Below are positions 28,532 through 35,522 of a DNA stretch of 64,000 bases, piece by piece. Every line of letters starts with the position of its first letter. The first letter of the stretch is position 1. A program made the translations under genes and the position numbers. The stretch comes from Thalassomonas viridans. GTDB lineage: Bacteria > Pseudomonadota > Gammaproteobacteria > Enterobacterales > Alteromonadaceae. The stretch spans positions 4,526,001-4,590,000 of the forward strand of contig NZ_CP059733.1 in assembly GCF_000948985.2 (NCBI RefSeq), in the 5' to 3' direction. Below the pieces are notes generated by a model. That model ran no database searches and was not told the origin of the DNA. It saw only the letters and a list, made by a program, of their open reading frames with translations.

Positions 28532-28885
28532 ATGGTGAGAGATGACAGACTAGAAAACCCCTCAGGCGACGACCTCAAATACCTTAGGTTATGGTCAGGC
28601 AAAAGCATGCAGCAAATGGCCGACCTGCTTGGCGTTCACCGCCATACCGTTGATAACTATGAAAAAGGCGTCAGTAAAATTCCTCTGGAGTATTACTTCA
28701 TCTGGACTAAGGCATGCGGCATAAACTGGCATTCAATTATCCAGCAAACAAAGATGCTCAGGGAAGCAGTAGAAGAACAGGAAATTAAACGCCCCCGAAA
28801 AAAAGAAAATCATCTTGAGGCTACAAACACAGAAAATCAATGTGAGCCAATACAGAATATTTTCAAAAAACCAAGTAGAAGTTAG
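28532..28885 (+). CDS. small XRE-like helix-turn-helix regulator
   Basis: The 117-residue protein has a helix-turn-helix of XRE/Cro type at residues ~14-50: LKYLRLWSGKSMQQMADLLG followed by VHRHTVDNYEKGVSKIPLEYY. A charged, disordered C-terminal tail (KRPRKKENHLEA...) follows. AAGGA at 28524-28528 precedes the ATG. It sits 132 bp upstream of the first double-glycine peptide gene on the same strand, so it is the best candidate regulator of that locus. A hairpin CCAAACCT/AGGTTTGG (28935-28952) lies between them and could separate the transcripts. Confidence 0.75.
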   Translation: MVRDDRLENPSGDDLKYLRLWSGKSMQQMADLLGVHRHTVDNYEKGVSKIPLEYYFIWTKACGINWHSIIQQTKMLREAVEEQEIKRPRKKENHLEATNTENQCEPIQNIFKKPSRS

Positions 28886-29017
28886 CAGTATCGCTTGATA
28901 AAAACTATCTCTGGCAGTGGCGGGTATCAGCCGCCCAAACCTACAGGTTTGGCAACGGCACCAATAATACTTCGCCCTGTTATAGATAAAGCAACTAGCA
29001 ACATTTAGGAGAATATT

Positions 29018-29182
29018 ATGGATAATAAAAAGCAACTACAACCTATCAATGACCTTTCCGCATTAAACGCTATAAGTGGCGGCGGTGGTTACAAAGGCTC
29101 AGGCCCCAGAAAACAACAACTTGTTATTGTAGAGCCGCCAGCAACTCTTGTTAACAATGTTGATGGCAGAAACCAAGGTTAA
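29018..29182 (+). CDS. double-glycine-leader small peptide 1 (54 aa)
   Basis: ATG at 29018 follows a strong ribosome site (AGGAG, 29007-29011). The 54-residue product is MDNKKQLQPINDLSALNAIS then GGGGYKGSGPRKQQLVIVE and a PPATLVNN tail. The leader end L-N-A-I-S-G-G has hydrophobics at -7 and -4 before a GG pair, as in bacteriocin/microcin precursors processed by C39 peptidase transporters (family knowledge). The predicted mature part is a short basic, Gly-rich head plus a hydrophobic LVIVEPPATLV stretch. Its close homology to peptide 2 shows this is a conserved gene product. No transporter gene is present in the window. Confidence 0.75.
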   Translation: MDNKKQLQPINDLSALNAISGGGGYKGSGPRKQQLVIVEPPATLVNNVDGRNQG

Positions 29183-29201
29183 TAATCCTTATTCACTTTA
29201 C

Positions 29202-29226
29202 GTTGCCGGTATGCCAAACCGGCAAC
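29202..29226 (+). terminator. hairpin between the two peptide genes
   Basis: GTTGCCGGT (29202-29210) pairs perfectly with ACCGGCAAC (29218-29226) over a 7-nt loop. No T run follows, so it is more likely a partial terminator or an mRNA-stabilising hairpin that sets different levels for peptide 1 and the downstream genes. Confidence 0.45.
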
Positions 29227-29301
29227 CACTAAACAATGACAAAAACATAAAAGCAGTTGCTGACCATGGTTGCAAATCACTTAAGAATATCAAGGAAGAT
29301 T

Positions 29302-29472
29302 ATGGACATGAAAAAGCCATCAAAACTTCACAAACAATCAATAAAGAGCACTTCATCATTAAAGTTCGTCAACGGCGGTGGCGGCTATAAAGGCCCTGGT
29401 CCTAAGAAACAAAAACTTGTTCTTGTAGAGACGCCAGCAACGCTTTTAGACAATAGTGAAAACAGGAAATAA
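29302..29472 (+). CDS. double-glycine-leader small peptide 2 (56 aa), paralogue of peptide 1
   Basis: AAGGA (29293-29297) precedes ATG 29302; an ATG two codons later is possible. The 56-residue product starts MDMKKPSKLHKQSIKSTSSL, then KFVNGG, GGYKGPGPKKQKLVLVETPA and TLLDN. From the GGGG motif on it aligns residue by residue with peptide 1 (GGGGYKG-GP-KQ-LV-VE-PATL), while the leaders differ apart from L at -7, a hydrophobic at -4 and GG. This conservation of the C-terminal part argues that the mature peptide is what matters. Its stop is 2 bp before the next membrane protein gene, so the two are translationally coupled. Confidence 0.75.
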   Translation: MDMKKPSKLHKQSIKSTSSLKFVNGGGGYKGPGPKKQKLVLVETPATLLDNSENRK

Positions 29473-29474
29473 GG

Positions 29475-30110
29475 ATGAAAAAATTTGACCAGCTAGTTAT
29501 TTTAGCGTTTGCATTATCTGGGCTGACATTTTTTTACAAGACTCCACAATATTACGATATTATCTTCACGTTATTTTTATTTGGCTTAGCAATATTTAAT
29601 TTTAATAAAATTAATATCAGGCATATCTGCGGCATCATCATAGTATTCAAGTTAGCTATATTTAGCCTTATGAATTTTTACTTACTTGAATATATGAGTA
29701 ATTTTAAAAGTCTTGTGGACAATACTGTAATTTATGGCGTTCAGCTAATCGCTTTAATACTACTTGCTGTAATAATGTTCTTCAGACCGGTAATATCACG
29801 TTTTTTACACAACAAAACATCAGCAAAAAGTAATCCGGACATCTCCATTACCTTTGCTGATAATTTATTATTTATCACTTTCAGCATTTTAGCAGCTGTT
29901 ACCCTATTAGCCTTCGTTGAAAATTTAATAAGAAACCTAGATTACTTAGGAGTTAATGAAGAGTTTGCCAAAATCTTTTGGCAGTGGACTTTCTTCTACG
30001 ACAATTACGAAATATTCATCCATATAGGGGAATTATTTATTTGCTTCATTGTGCTGTGTCAGTCACTTATTAACCAAAAAGAGTTAGCTGACAAGGTAGC
30101 TTCACAGTAA
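29475..30110 (+). CDS. polytopic membrane protein coupled to the peptide genes (candidate immunity protein)
   Basis: The 211-residue protein has about five to six hydrophobic segments (residues ~5-20, 26-43, 50-70, 85-105, 128-147, 178-195). A conserved aromatic stretch FWQWTFFYDNYEIFIHIGEL precedes the last one. No family is recognised. The ATG lies 2 bp after the stop of peptide 2 and the gene is closed by a terminator at 30113, so peptide 2 and this gene share a transcript. Small polytopic membrane proteins next to bacteriocin-type precursors are usually immunity or export factors (inference). A diverged copy of its C-terminus is found at 32036-32225. Confidence 0.65.
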   Translation: MKKFDQLVILAFALSGLTFFYKTPQYYDIIFTLFLFGLAIFNFNKINIRHICGIIIVFKLAIFSLMNFYLLEYMSNFKSLVDNTVIYGVQLIALILLAVIMFFRPVISRFLHNKTSAKSNPDISITFADNLLFITFSILAAVTLLAFVENLIRNLDYLGVNEEFAKIFWQWTFFYDNYEIFIHIGELFICFIVLCQSLINQKELADKVASQ

Positions 30111-30112
30111 TT

Positions 30113-30141
30113 GGTTATTCATTCAATAACCTCTCTTTTCT
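30113..30141 (+). terminator. terminator of the peptide operon
   Basis: GGTTATT (30113-30119) pairs with AATAACC (30125-30131) around CATTC and runs into TCTCTTTTCT. It directly follows the stop of the candidate immunity gene. Confidence 0.65.
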
Positions 30142-30166
30142 AAGTTAAAAATATGCAGGAGGGCTC

Positions 30167-30670
30167 ATGGACACAGCAATAATTTCAGGCTTGGTTGGTG
30201 GCATCGTTGCCGTTGTAATTGGCTCTTTAATCACCAGAAGTATCAGAAAATCTGAAATTGATGGTCAGCTTAAATATGGCATATTTTTATTCATACTCGG
30301 ATGCTGTAGTTTCGCTTTCGTCATATTAGCTGTTTTCGCATTCTTTAATGACGCCGATGCATGGGAAAAGCCAAGTGAACTATACTCCATCGTTGGCCTC
30401 TTTGTCGGCTTCGGTGCGATATCCGTTTATTCCTTTGGCGAGTATTTTAAAGTTCACGGTACATTCGACCCGGAGCGCATCGACTTCTATACCCCCTGGA
30501 CAGGCTGGAAACACGAGCAATGGGAAAATTTGGAAAGAGTAAAATTCAACTCCCAGGCAAGTTGGTTTGTACTAACGTTTAAATCCGGGAAGAAAATCAG
30601 ACTTTCAAACTTTCTCAGCGGCCATGGTAAAGTATTAGAACTGCTTAAATCTAAGGGGTATGAGTTTTAA
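30167..30670 (+). CDS. membrane protein with C-terminal PH-like domain
   Basis: AGGAGGGC precedes the ATG. The 167-residue protein has three hydrophobic helices (ISGLVGGIVAVVIGSLI, FLFILGCCSFAFVILAVFAF, and YSIVGLFVGFGAISVYSF). A soluble beta-rich domain follows (residues ~100-167), where FDPERIDFYTPWTGWKHEQW and FVLTFKSGKKIRLSNFLSG give the look of a bacterial PH-type domain. No family was firmly recognised. It follows the peptide operon but has its own ribosome site behind a terminator. Its role is unknown; membership in the peptide-resistance group is possible from position only. Confidence 0.6.
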   Translation: MDTAIISGLVGGIVAVVIGSLITRSIRKSEIDGQLKYGIFLFILGCCSFAFVILAVFAFFNDADAWEKPSELYSIVGLFVGFGAISVYSFGEYFKVHGTFDPERIDFYTPWTGWKHEQWENLERVKFNSQASWFVLTFKSGKKIRLSNFLSGHGKVLELLKSKGYEF

Positions 30671-30694
30671 ACAATTCATGCTTGGTATAACTAC

Positions 30695-31099
30695 ATGAAT
30701 ATTTTGAAAAATAAGATATTTATAGCGAATTTAATAACGACTTTTAAATTCATATGCACAGCTTATATCAGCTTATCTTTGTGCATTATTTTCGACTCCA
30801 TATTAACTGCAAAATATTCGAACATACTGATCATATTTTATTTTTTAGCTCTTATACCAACCATAATATTTGGCACTGCTATTTATACTAAGCTCAAATG
30901 CTCTTCATTACATAAGCTCATAAGTTCGATTCTTTTTGGTGTTTTAATAACAGTTGCCGTTTTAATCTCTTACGTACTGGATAAGTATTTAGAGGCCGCA
31001 GAATTCGATACTAACTTTATGCTTAGGCTATCTATCATAAGCTTTGTAATACATGCATTATTGTATCTGCAACTGCCCTGGACAAAAAATGATGCGTAG
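30695..31099 (+). CDS. hypothetical four-helix membrane protein
   Basis: The 134-residue protein has four predicted membrane segments: FICTAYISLSLCIIF, ILIIFYFLALIPTIIFGTAI, LISSILFGVLITVAVLISYVL and LRLSIISFVIHALLYLQL. Its AT-rich composition differs from the GC-richer metabolic genes at the left and matches the other accessory membrane genes here. It begins 24 bp after the previous gene and the bidirectional terminator at 31279 closes the unit. No family recognised. Confidence 0.55.
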   Translation: MNILKNKIFIANLITTFKFICTAYISLSLCIIFDSILTAKYSNILIIFYFLALIPTIIFGTAIYTKLKCSSLHKLISSILFGVLITVAVLISYVLDKYLEAAEFDTNFMLRLSIISFVIHALLYLQLPWTKNDA

Positions 31100-31278
31100 A
31101 CATATGAGTAAATAATTACTTTTCAACAATCAAAAAGTCAGTAATCCAATACTTAACTTCTGAAGCAAGAGGCGCTTGATATGTGTTAAACCAAACCCTT
31201 ACTAAGCTTTTAGTTAGTTATGCCGATTGGTATAAATAACTACTCCATATACGGCGTCGCTCATACTTGGCACACCAT

Positions 31279-31318
31279 AAAAAAATCCAGTAACCTGTAA
31301 TTACTGGATTTTATTTTC
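31279..31318. terminator. bidirectional rho-independent terminator
   Basis: AAATCCAGTAA (31283-31293) pairs with TTACTGGATTT (31301-31311); A-runs on the left and T-runs on the right allow termination of both the plus-strand membrane genes and the minus-strand gene that ends at 31392. Confidence 0.85.
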
Positions 31319-31391
31319 CTGATAGTTTTCTTAACAGGTTGATACAACCCAAATGGAGGAACATACAACTGTTCTACTGTACGACTTCTAC

Positions 31392-31796
31392 CTAAGCTAG
31401 TTTCTTTACCTCACATCTAGGTAGATCGGCACTATTTAATTGCTTAATATTTATTGATAATTTTAATTTTTCATCAATAAATATATAATTTTTCTCCCGG
31501 GTACAGACTTGATTGAGCTGGTTTAAACTCTTAGAGCTTATTGATACATAGCTATAACCAAAAATATTAACCTTAACCATTACGGAAATTATATCGCCTT
31601 CAAAGGGAAAATTTCTGCAATATTTAACTTTATTAAGCCAGGCAATTATAACCACCAATATAGTAAATATAATAAACTCCACCCCATAAAAGTTTACGTA
31701 AGTAAATATATTTGTTAGTACTAACACGCCTAAAAAAACAGCAGTCAATCTTATAAAATTAATAACAACATTTGTATTAAGGGTTGCAAATGACAT
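31392..31796 (-). CDS. hypothetical membrane protein (134 aa)
   Basis: Two adjacent hydrophobic helices (FIRLTAVFLGVLVLTNIFTY and FIIFTILVVIIAWL) are followed by a soluble region of ~75 residues. The soluble region alternates strands (VMVKVNIFGYSYVSISSKSL, NYIFIDEKLKLSINIKQL). This two-helix plus beta-domain layout is also seen in bacterial PH-domain membrane proteins, but no family is certain. The gene opposes the peptide-associated genes and ends towards the shared terminator at 31279. Confidence 0.5.
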   Translation of the reverse strand: MSFATLNTNVVINFIRLTAVFLGVLVLTNIFTYVNFYGVEFIIFTILVVIIAWLNKVKYCRNFPFEGDIISVMVKVNIFGYSYVSISSKSLNQLNQVCTREKNYIFIDEKLKLSINIKQLNSADLPRCEVKKLA

Positions 31797-31835
31797 ATGC
31801 AGCCTCCTCCTTTTATGAAAACTATATTCCGTTAT

Positions 31836-32021
31836 TTACTCTATTGGCGTAACAAAATCATCTATCGCAGGCTTTATAGCACCAACTTGCCATACATTCA
31901 CACTTTCCGCCACTGCAATTTCGGACATAGCTACACTTGCACTGGAAGCTTTTCCTACAGTACCAACAACTTTTACAAGCGCAGCAGCAGACCCAGCAAC
32001 AGAAGAAAGGATCCCAGTCAT
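31836..32021 (-). CDS. possible small Ala/Gly/Ser-rich protein (61 aa)
   Basis: On the minus strand an ATG at 32021 opens MTGILSSVAGSAAALVKVVG followed by TVGKASSASVAMSEIAVAES and ending IKPAIDDFVTPIE. The composition (Ala, Gly, Ser, Val) looks coding, whereas the plus-strand frame over the same bases is implausible. There is no good ribosome site, and the upstream neighbour is the degenerate gene copy at 32036, so it may be a fragment of a larger lost gene. Low confidence. Confidence 0.3.
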   Translation of the reverse strand: MTGILSSVAGSAAALVKVVGTVGKASSASVAMSEIAVAESVNVWQVGAIKPAIDDFVTPIE

Positions 32022-32035
32022 TACAGCACTAGAGG

Positions 32036-32225
32036 AGAAAATTTAATAAGAAACCTAGAATACCTCGGAATTAGTGAAGAGTTTGCTAAAAGCTTTTGGC
32101 AATGGACTTTCTTCTACGACAATTATGAAATATTTATTCATATAGGGGAATTATTTATTTGCTTCATAATCCTATGTCAATCGCTTATCAACCAGAAGGA
32201 ATTAGCTAATAAACCGGCTTCATAG
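32036..32225 (+). pseudogene. diverged 3' fragment duplicating the candidate immunity gene at 29475-30110
   Basis: From GAAAATTTAATAAGAAACC on, this segment repeats the last ~62 codons of the gene at 29475: FWQWTFFYDNYEIFIHIGEL is identical and the tail LINQKELANKPAS is close to LINQKELADKVAS. The 5' part of the gene is absent, so this is a truncated copy. Third-position differences are numerous, so the duplication is not recent. An imperfect hairpin at 32239-32272 follows, in the position of the terminator of the intact copy. Confidence 0.75.
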
Positions 32226-32238
32226 TGATTTATCGTTA

Positions 32239-32272
32239 ACTCCCCCTAAGTTATTTTGACTTAGTGGAGAGT
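32239..32272 (+). terminator. imperfect hairpin after the duplicated gene fragment
   Basis: ACTCCCCCTAAGT (32239-32251) pairs with ACTTAGTGGAGAGT (32259-32272) apart from small bulges. It sits just after the stop of the fragment. It could be its old terminator. Confidence 0.4.
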
Positions 32273-32380
32273 ATTAATAGAAAAATAGTAATTGCTTAAA
32301 TTTATTATTTTTCCATTAACACATTAAGTTAATAAAAAGCCTTCTTAATGTAAGCGCGCAATTAAGCAGTGAGTTCAGGT

Positions 32381-33874
32381 CTATTCAACCTCGAACTCAA
32401 TATTCCATGGCAGTAAATCTGTGAGATCCGAGCCTTTTTCGCGCTTTGGCAGTTCTTCAAACAGGTGTTGGAAGTAATAATAAGGGTTAATGTCGTTAGC
32501 CCGGCAGGTCATCACCAGGCTGTAAAGCACTGCACTGGCATTAGCGCCATTAACGGATTGGGAGAACATCCAATTTTTCCTGCCCGTGGTGAAGGGCCGG
32601 ATATCCCGTTCAGTGACATTATTATCTATGCCTAAATCACCATGTTCAAGGTATTGGCATAACTCATCCCAACGATTTAAGGTATAACTGATCGCTTTAC
32701 CGATATAGTTTTTTGGGGTCACCAGAGGCTGGGCTTCATCCAGCCAACGCTTAAATTTTTCCAGTATCGGCTTCGCTTTTTCTTGTCGAAGCGCTACGCG
32801 TTTTTCTGGCGATAACTTACGTGCTTGTTGCTCAATGGCATAAAGTTTTTGAATATAACTTAAGGCAACGGTGGCTCTGCCGGTCTTTTTCGGCTGCGCT
32901 TTTAACGCATCGGTATAATAACGCCTGACATGTGCCCAACAACAAGCCAATGTGACATTTTCCAGGCAACCGTAAGCCGCATAGCCATCACAGAGTAAAT
33001 GCCCGCTAAACCCTTTTAAAAACGCCTCAGGATATTGATGACCCCGGCCCGGTTGATAATCGTAAATAACGACAGGTTGCTCACTGTATTCACTGTTGCG
33101 ATAGACCCACATATAGGAATTTGTACTGGCTGCTTTACCTGGCTCTGCTAATACCTGAACCCGGGTTTCATCGGCGCAGAGTGATGATTGGGCGATTAAA
33201 TGCCGGCGGAATAAATCTACTACCGGCTTCGCCAGATTAGCACTTTTAATACACCAGTTGGCCAGGGTGCTACGACTGATATCCAAACCGCCTCGCTTAA
33301 GTATTTCAGCCTGTCGATATAACGGCAGCGCATCGCAATATTTTGCCGTGACCACCGCTGCCAACGCTTCAGCGCTGGCAATACTTTGAGGGATGGGCTG
33401 CGCAGGTTTCGGTGCGGTTATTATACTGGTCTTAGTGTTCGTTTGTTCGCAATGGCGACAAACATATTTAGTCCGTTTATGCTTGATAACACTGATTTTT
33501 GCCGGAATAATTTTAAGCTGCTCGCTTTCTTCACTGCCGCACGCTTGCATGCCTTCACCACAACATTGGCAAACCGGCTTTTCGATCTCATAAATTACCT
33601 CCTCGCGTTCGAGGTGCTCAGGTAGCGCTTTTCGTCCCTTGTTATGGTGTTTTGGGGGATTTTTCGGCTTTGATTGCTCGGCTTCGTTGAATGTACCTTT
33701 CGGGGCTTTTTCACTTTGTTTACCAAATCGCTTTGAGCGGCTTAACTTTAGCTGGGCAAGCACATGCTGTAATTGACTCTGAAGTTCTATTTTATCCTCA
33801 GTTAACGACTGAACCTGCTGCTCAAGTGCGGTGAGTTGTTGTTTGAGTTTTTCGATTTCTTCAGTGTTACTCAT
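32381..33874 (-). CDS. tnpC: IS66 transposase TnpC
   Basis: This 497-residue IS66 transposase has an N-terminal leucine-zipper helix (EEIEKLKQQLTALEQQVQSL) and a charged linker. A zinc finger follows (CQCCGEGMQACG ... KYVCRHCEQ, about residues 98-145), then the DDE domain: SLCADETRVQV (about 232), HLLCDGYAAYG (about 295) and the Glu in NNVTERDIRPF (about 425). The C-terminal IS66 tail (NDINPYYYFQHLFEELPKRE) is complete. It is the last gene of the element. Confidence 0.95.
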   Translation of the reverse strand: MSNTEEIEKLKQQLTALEQQVQSLTEDKIELQSQLQHVLAQLKLSRSKRFGKQSEKAPKGTFNEAEQSKPKNPPKHHNKGRKALPEHLEREEVIYEIEKPVCQCCGEGMQACGSEESEQLKIIPAKISVIKHKRTKYVCRHCEQTNTKTSIITAPKPAQPIPQSIASAEALAAVVTAKYCDALPLYRQAEILKRGGLDISRSTLANWCIKSANLAKPVVDLFRRHLIAQSSLCADETRVQVLAEPGKAASTNSYMWVYRNSEYSEQPVVIYDYQPGRGHQYPEAFLKGFSGHLLCDGYAAYGCLENVTLACCWAHVRRYYTDALKAQPKKTGRATVALSYIQKLYAIEQQARKLSPEKRVALRQEKAKPILEKFKRWLDEAQPLVTPKNYIGKAISYTLNRWDELCQYLEHGDLGIDNNVTERDIRPFTTGRKNWMFSQSVNGANASAVLYSLVMTCRANDINPYYYFQHLFEELPKREKGSDLTDLLPWNIEFEVE

Positions 33875-33964
33875 CGGTGTTACAGGCTAGGGGTTAACTA
33901 AAATTGGCTATAGCATGACAGGGTGAGAGGATCGGTCAAGCCCTGATAAACAGCTCCATGTTGA

Positions 33965-34315
33965 TCATCGGATTGATAAGCCTGACAAGGGCTTGTGCGC
34001 TTTCGCTGAATCAATCTCCAGCCCAGACAGCAACCAGTTAAGTTGGTGCTGATTAATGGTGATGGCTGTGCTGTGTACGCTTGTGTTAGGCCATTTGAAC
34101 CGGCCTTTCTCCAAGCGCCGGTAATAAAGCCAGAAGCCGTTGGTATCCCAAAACAATATTTTAAGTTTATCTCGCTGACGATTGCAGAAGATAAACCAGG
34201 CCTGGCTTAACGGGTTTAATTCCAGTACATCGCTGACGATCAATGATAAACCATCAATGGATTTTCGCATGTCGGTATGCCCAGTCACCAGATAAATATT
34301 CCCCCGAGGCGTCAT
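33965..34315 (-). CDS. tnpB: IS66 accessory protein TnpB (Orf2)
   Basis: The 116-residue protein shows the IS66 Orf2 hallmark IYLVTGHTDMRKSIDGLSLI at the N-terminus, then AWFIFCNRQRDKLKILFWDT and GFWLYYRRLEKGRFKWP. It is required for IS66 transposition. Its start overlaps the stop of tnpA by 4 bp (ATGA). Confidence 0.95.
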   Translation of the reverse strand: MTPRGNIYLVTGHTDMRKSIDGLSLIVSDVLELNPLSQAWFIFCNRQRDKLKILFWDTNGFWLYYRRLEKGRFKWPNTSVHSTAITINQHQLNWLLSGLEIDSAKAHKPLSGLSIR

Positions 34316-34614
34316 GATAATACCGCTATATATTGTTTAAGCTGCTGGGGCGTTAGCGCTGAGCTGAAACTTAATTGGCAGCCATTGGGCAGCGTCAATA
34401 TCAGCGAAGCACTTTCTGTGCTGGGGGCTTCAGATAGGATGAGCGGCACGATCGCCGGGGTTTGCTCATCGTCCTGGGAGCACAGTTGCTGCCAATAGTA
34501 GAAAGTAGATAAACTGAGGCCTTCTTGGCGACAAAAAGCTTTTTTAGTTAAGCCACTTTGTTTTTGGGCGGTAAATACCCCAGTCCAATAGGTGTGTTTT
34601 TCTTGTGAGGTCAT
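34312..34614 (-). CDS. tnpA: IS66 accessory protein TnpA (Orf1)
   Basis: The 100-residue protein carries the helix-turn-helix typical of IS66 Orf1 (YWTGVFTAQKQSGLTKKAFC followed by RQEGLSLSTFYYWQQL). It is the first gene of the element, transcribed from the end at 34698. Confidence 0.9.
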   Translation of the reverse strand: MTSQEKHTYWTGVFTAQKQSGLTKKAFCRQEGLSLSTFYYWQQLCSQDDEQTPAIVPLILSEAPSTESASLILTLPNGCQLSFSSALTPQQLKQYIAVLS

Positions 34615-34839
34615 GCTGCTATTTCCTGCTGGTCATTGAGGGAGATAGCATGATGAATTAGAAGTTAAATTGGTAGATGGGGTTAATTAGCCGCTTACTT
34701 CTTAATCATAATTCTCAAAACTTTTTCCACGGATAGTGCCTGGACCATCTCCCATATCTTAAGATAACAAAAACCCAGTGACCCCCTTAACCAAGATTTG
34801 GTGTAGTGATGAACATTGGATTTTTCCTCATTTTAATTG

Positions 34840-34880
34840 TTGCCCTCCTTAATAAGTCTTATTACTAAAAAAGAGGGCAA
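34840..34880 (-). terminator. hairpin after the small membrane gene of the RHS operon
   Basis: TTGCCCTC (34840-34847) pairs with GAGGGCAA (34873-34880) around an AT-rich loop. It lies just beyond the stop at 34896 on the minus strand. No clear T run follows, so it is a modest terminator candidate. Confidence 0.45.
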
Positions 34881-34895
34881 AACAAAAGTTAAACT

Positions 34896-35522
34896 CTATT
34901 TTCCTATCTTATCCATATATTCTTTATCTGTTTTAGTCCAGATAATGGAAGCAAATATTGCCCACACAATACTACACAAAACAGCCATCACAATAGAATA
35001 AGGCCAATTGATATCTTGAATACCATCCCCATTAAAACTTGCTATTAATCGAATAGATAGCATAAGAATAAAACCGATAAGACACAGTTTAGAGATAAAG
35101 TACAATTCTCCCTTATTTCTAGTTTTCTCCCAACACTCCAAACTCATTAAATATGCTTTATTAAAGGTTTCATCCTTATTTTTATACCAATGGACAGGTA
35201 CATCAGATTGCCAAAAGACACGCTTTATCTTTTCATTACTCCAACCAAATGCTACACGCGCAATTAACGCATTCAGACACCAACCCAAAACATAAAACAG
35301 CATTAACACAAGAACAAGCGCTTCAAAGACGTATTCATATATGGGCAATTCTTTTAATGGAATTTCCAAAGAGTAGCCATAATATTGGTAATATACTTGC
35401 AGTGCTAGATATAACAGCCCGATAGAACCAAGCATCAAACCGAACGGTAAAATTATTAACCCATAGCCATATTTCTTTTTTAATAAAGTAGAAAAATTTG
35501 CATTAATAGCCAAAATATTCAT
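34896..35522 (-). CDS. polytopic membrane protein, probable immunity protein of the split RHS system
   Basis: The 208-residue protein has four predicted helices (IILPFGLMLGSIGLLYLALQ, YVFEALVLVLMLFYVLGWCL, LYFISKLCLIGFILMLSIRL and IVMAVLCSIVWAIFASIIW) with a soluble middle loop of ~55 residues. Its start lies inside the end of the 2329-residue gene (20-bp overlap), so it is translationally coupled to it. A membrane-embedded immunity protein would suit the Ala/Gly-rich, membrane-prone C-terminus of that protein. Function is inferred from position; the family is not recognised. Confidence 0.6.
   Translation of the reverse strand: MNILAINANFSTLLKKKYGYGLIILPFGLMLGSIGLLYLALQVYYQYYGYSLEIPLKELPIYEYVFEALVLVLMLFYVLGWCLNALIARVAFGWSNEKIKRVFWQSDVPVHWYKNKDETFNKAYLMSLECWEKTRNKGELYFISKLCLIGFILMLSIRLIASFNGDGIQDINWPYSIVMAVLCSIVWAIFASIIWTKTDKEYMDKIGK

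Larger units (their letters stand above)
32350..34698 (-). mobile_element. intact IS66-family insertion sequence (2349 bp)
   Basis: Both ends carry the IS66 terminal signature: GTAAGCG at 32350-32356 and its complement CGCTTAC at 34692-34698. The element is flanked by an exact 8-bp target duplication TTCTTAAT (32342-32349 and 34699-34706). It contains the standard trio tnpA, tnpB and tnpC, all intact and on the minus strand. Perfect flanks suggest a recent insertion into an intergenic site. Confidence 0.93.

Noticed and set aside
31797-32035. Plus-strand N-terminal half joined to the duplicated immunity fragment
   Set aside because: The residues (rich in Tyr, His, Arg, Ser) look like antisense coding; the homology to the gene at 29475 begins only at 32036.
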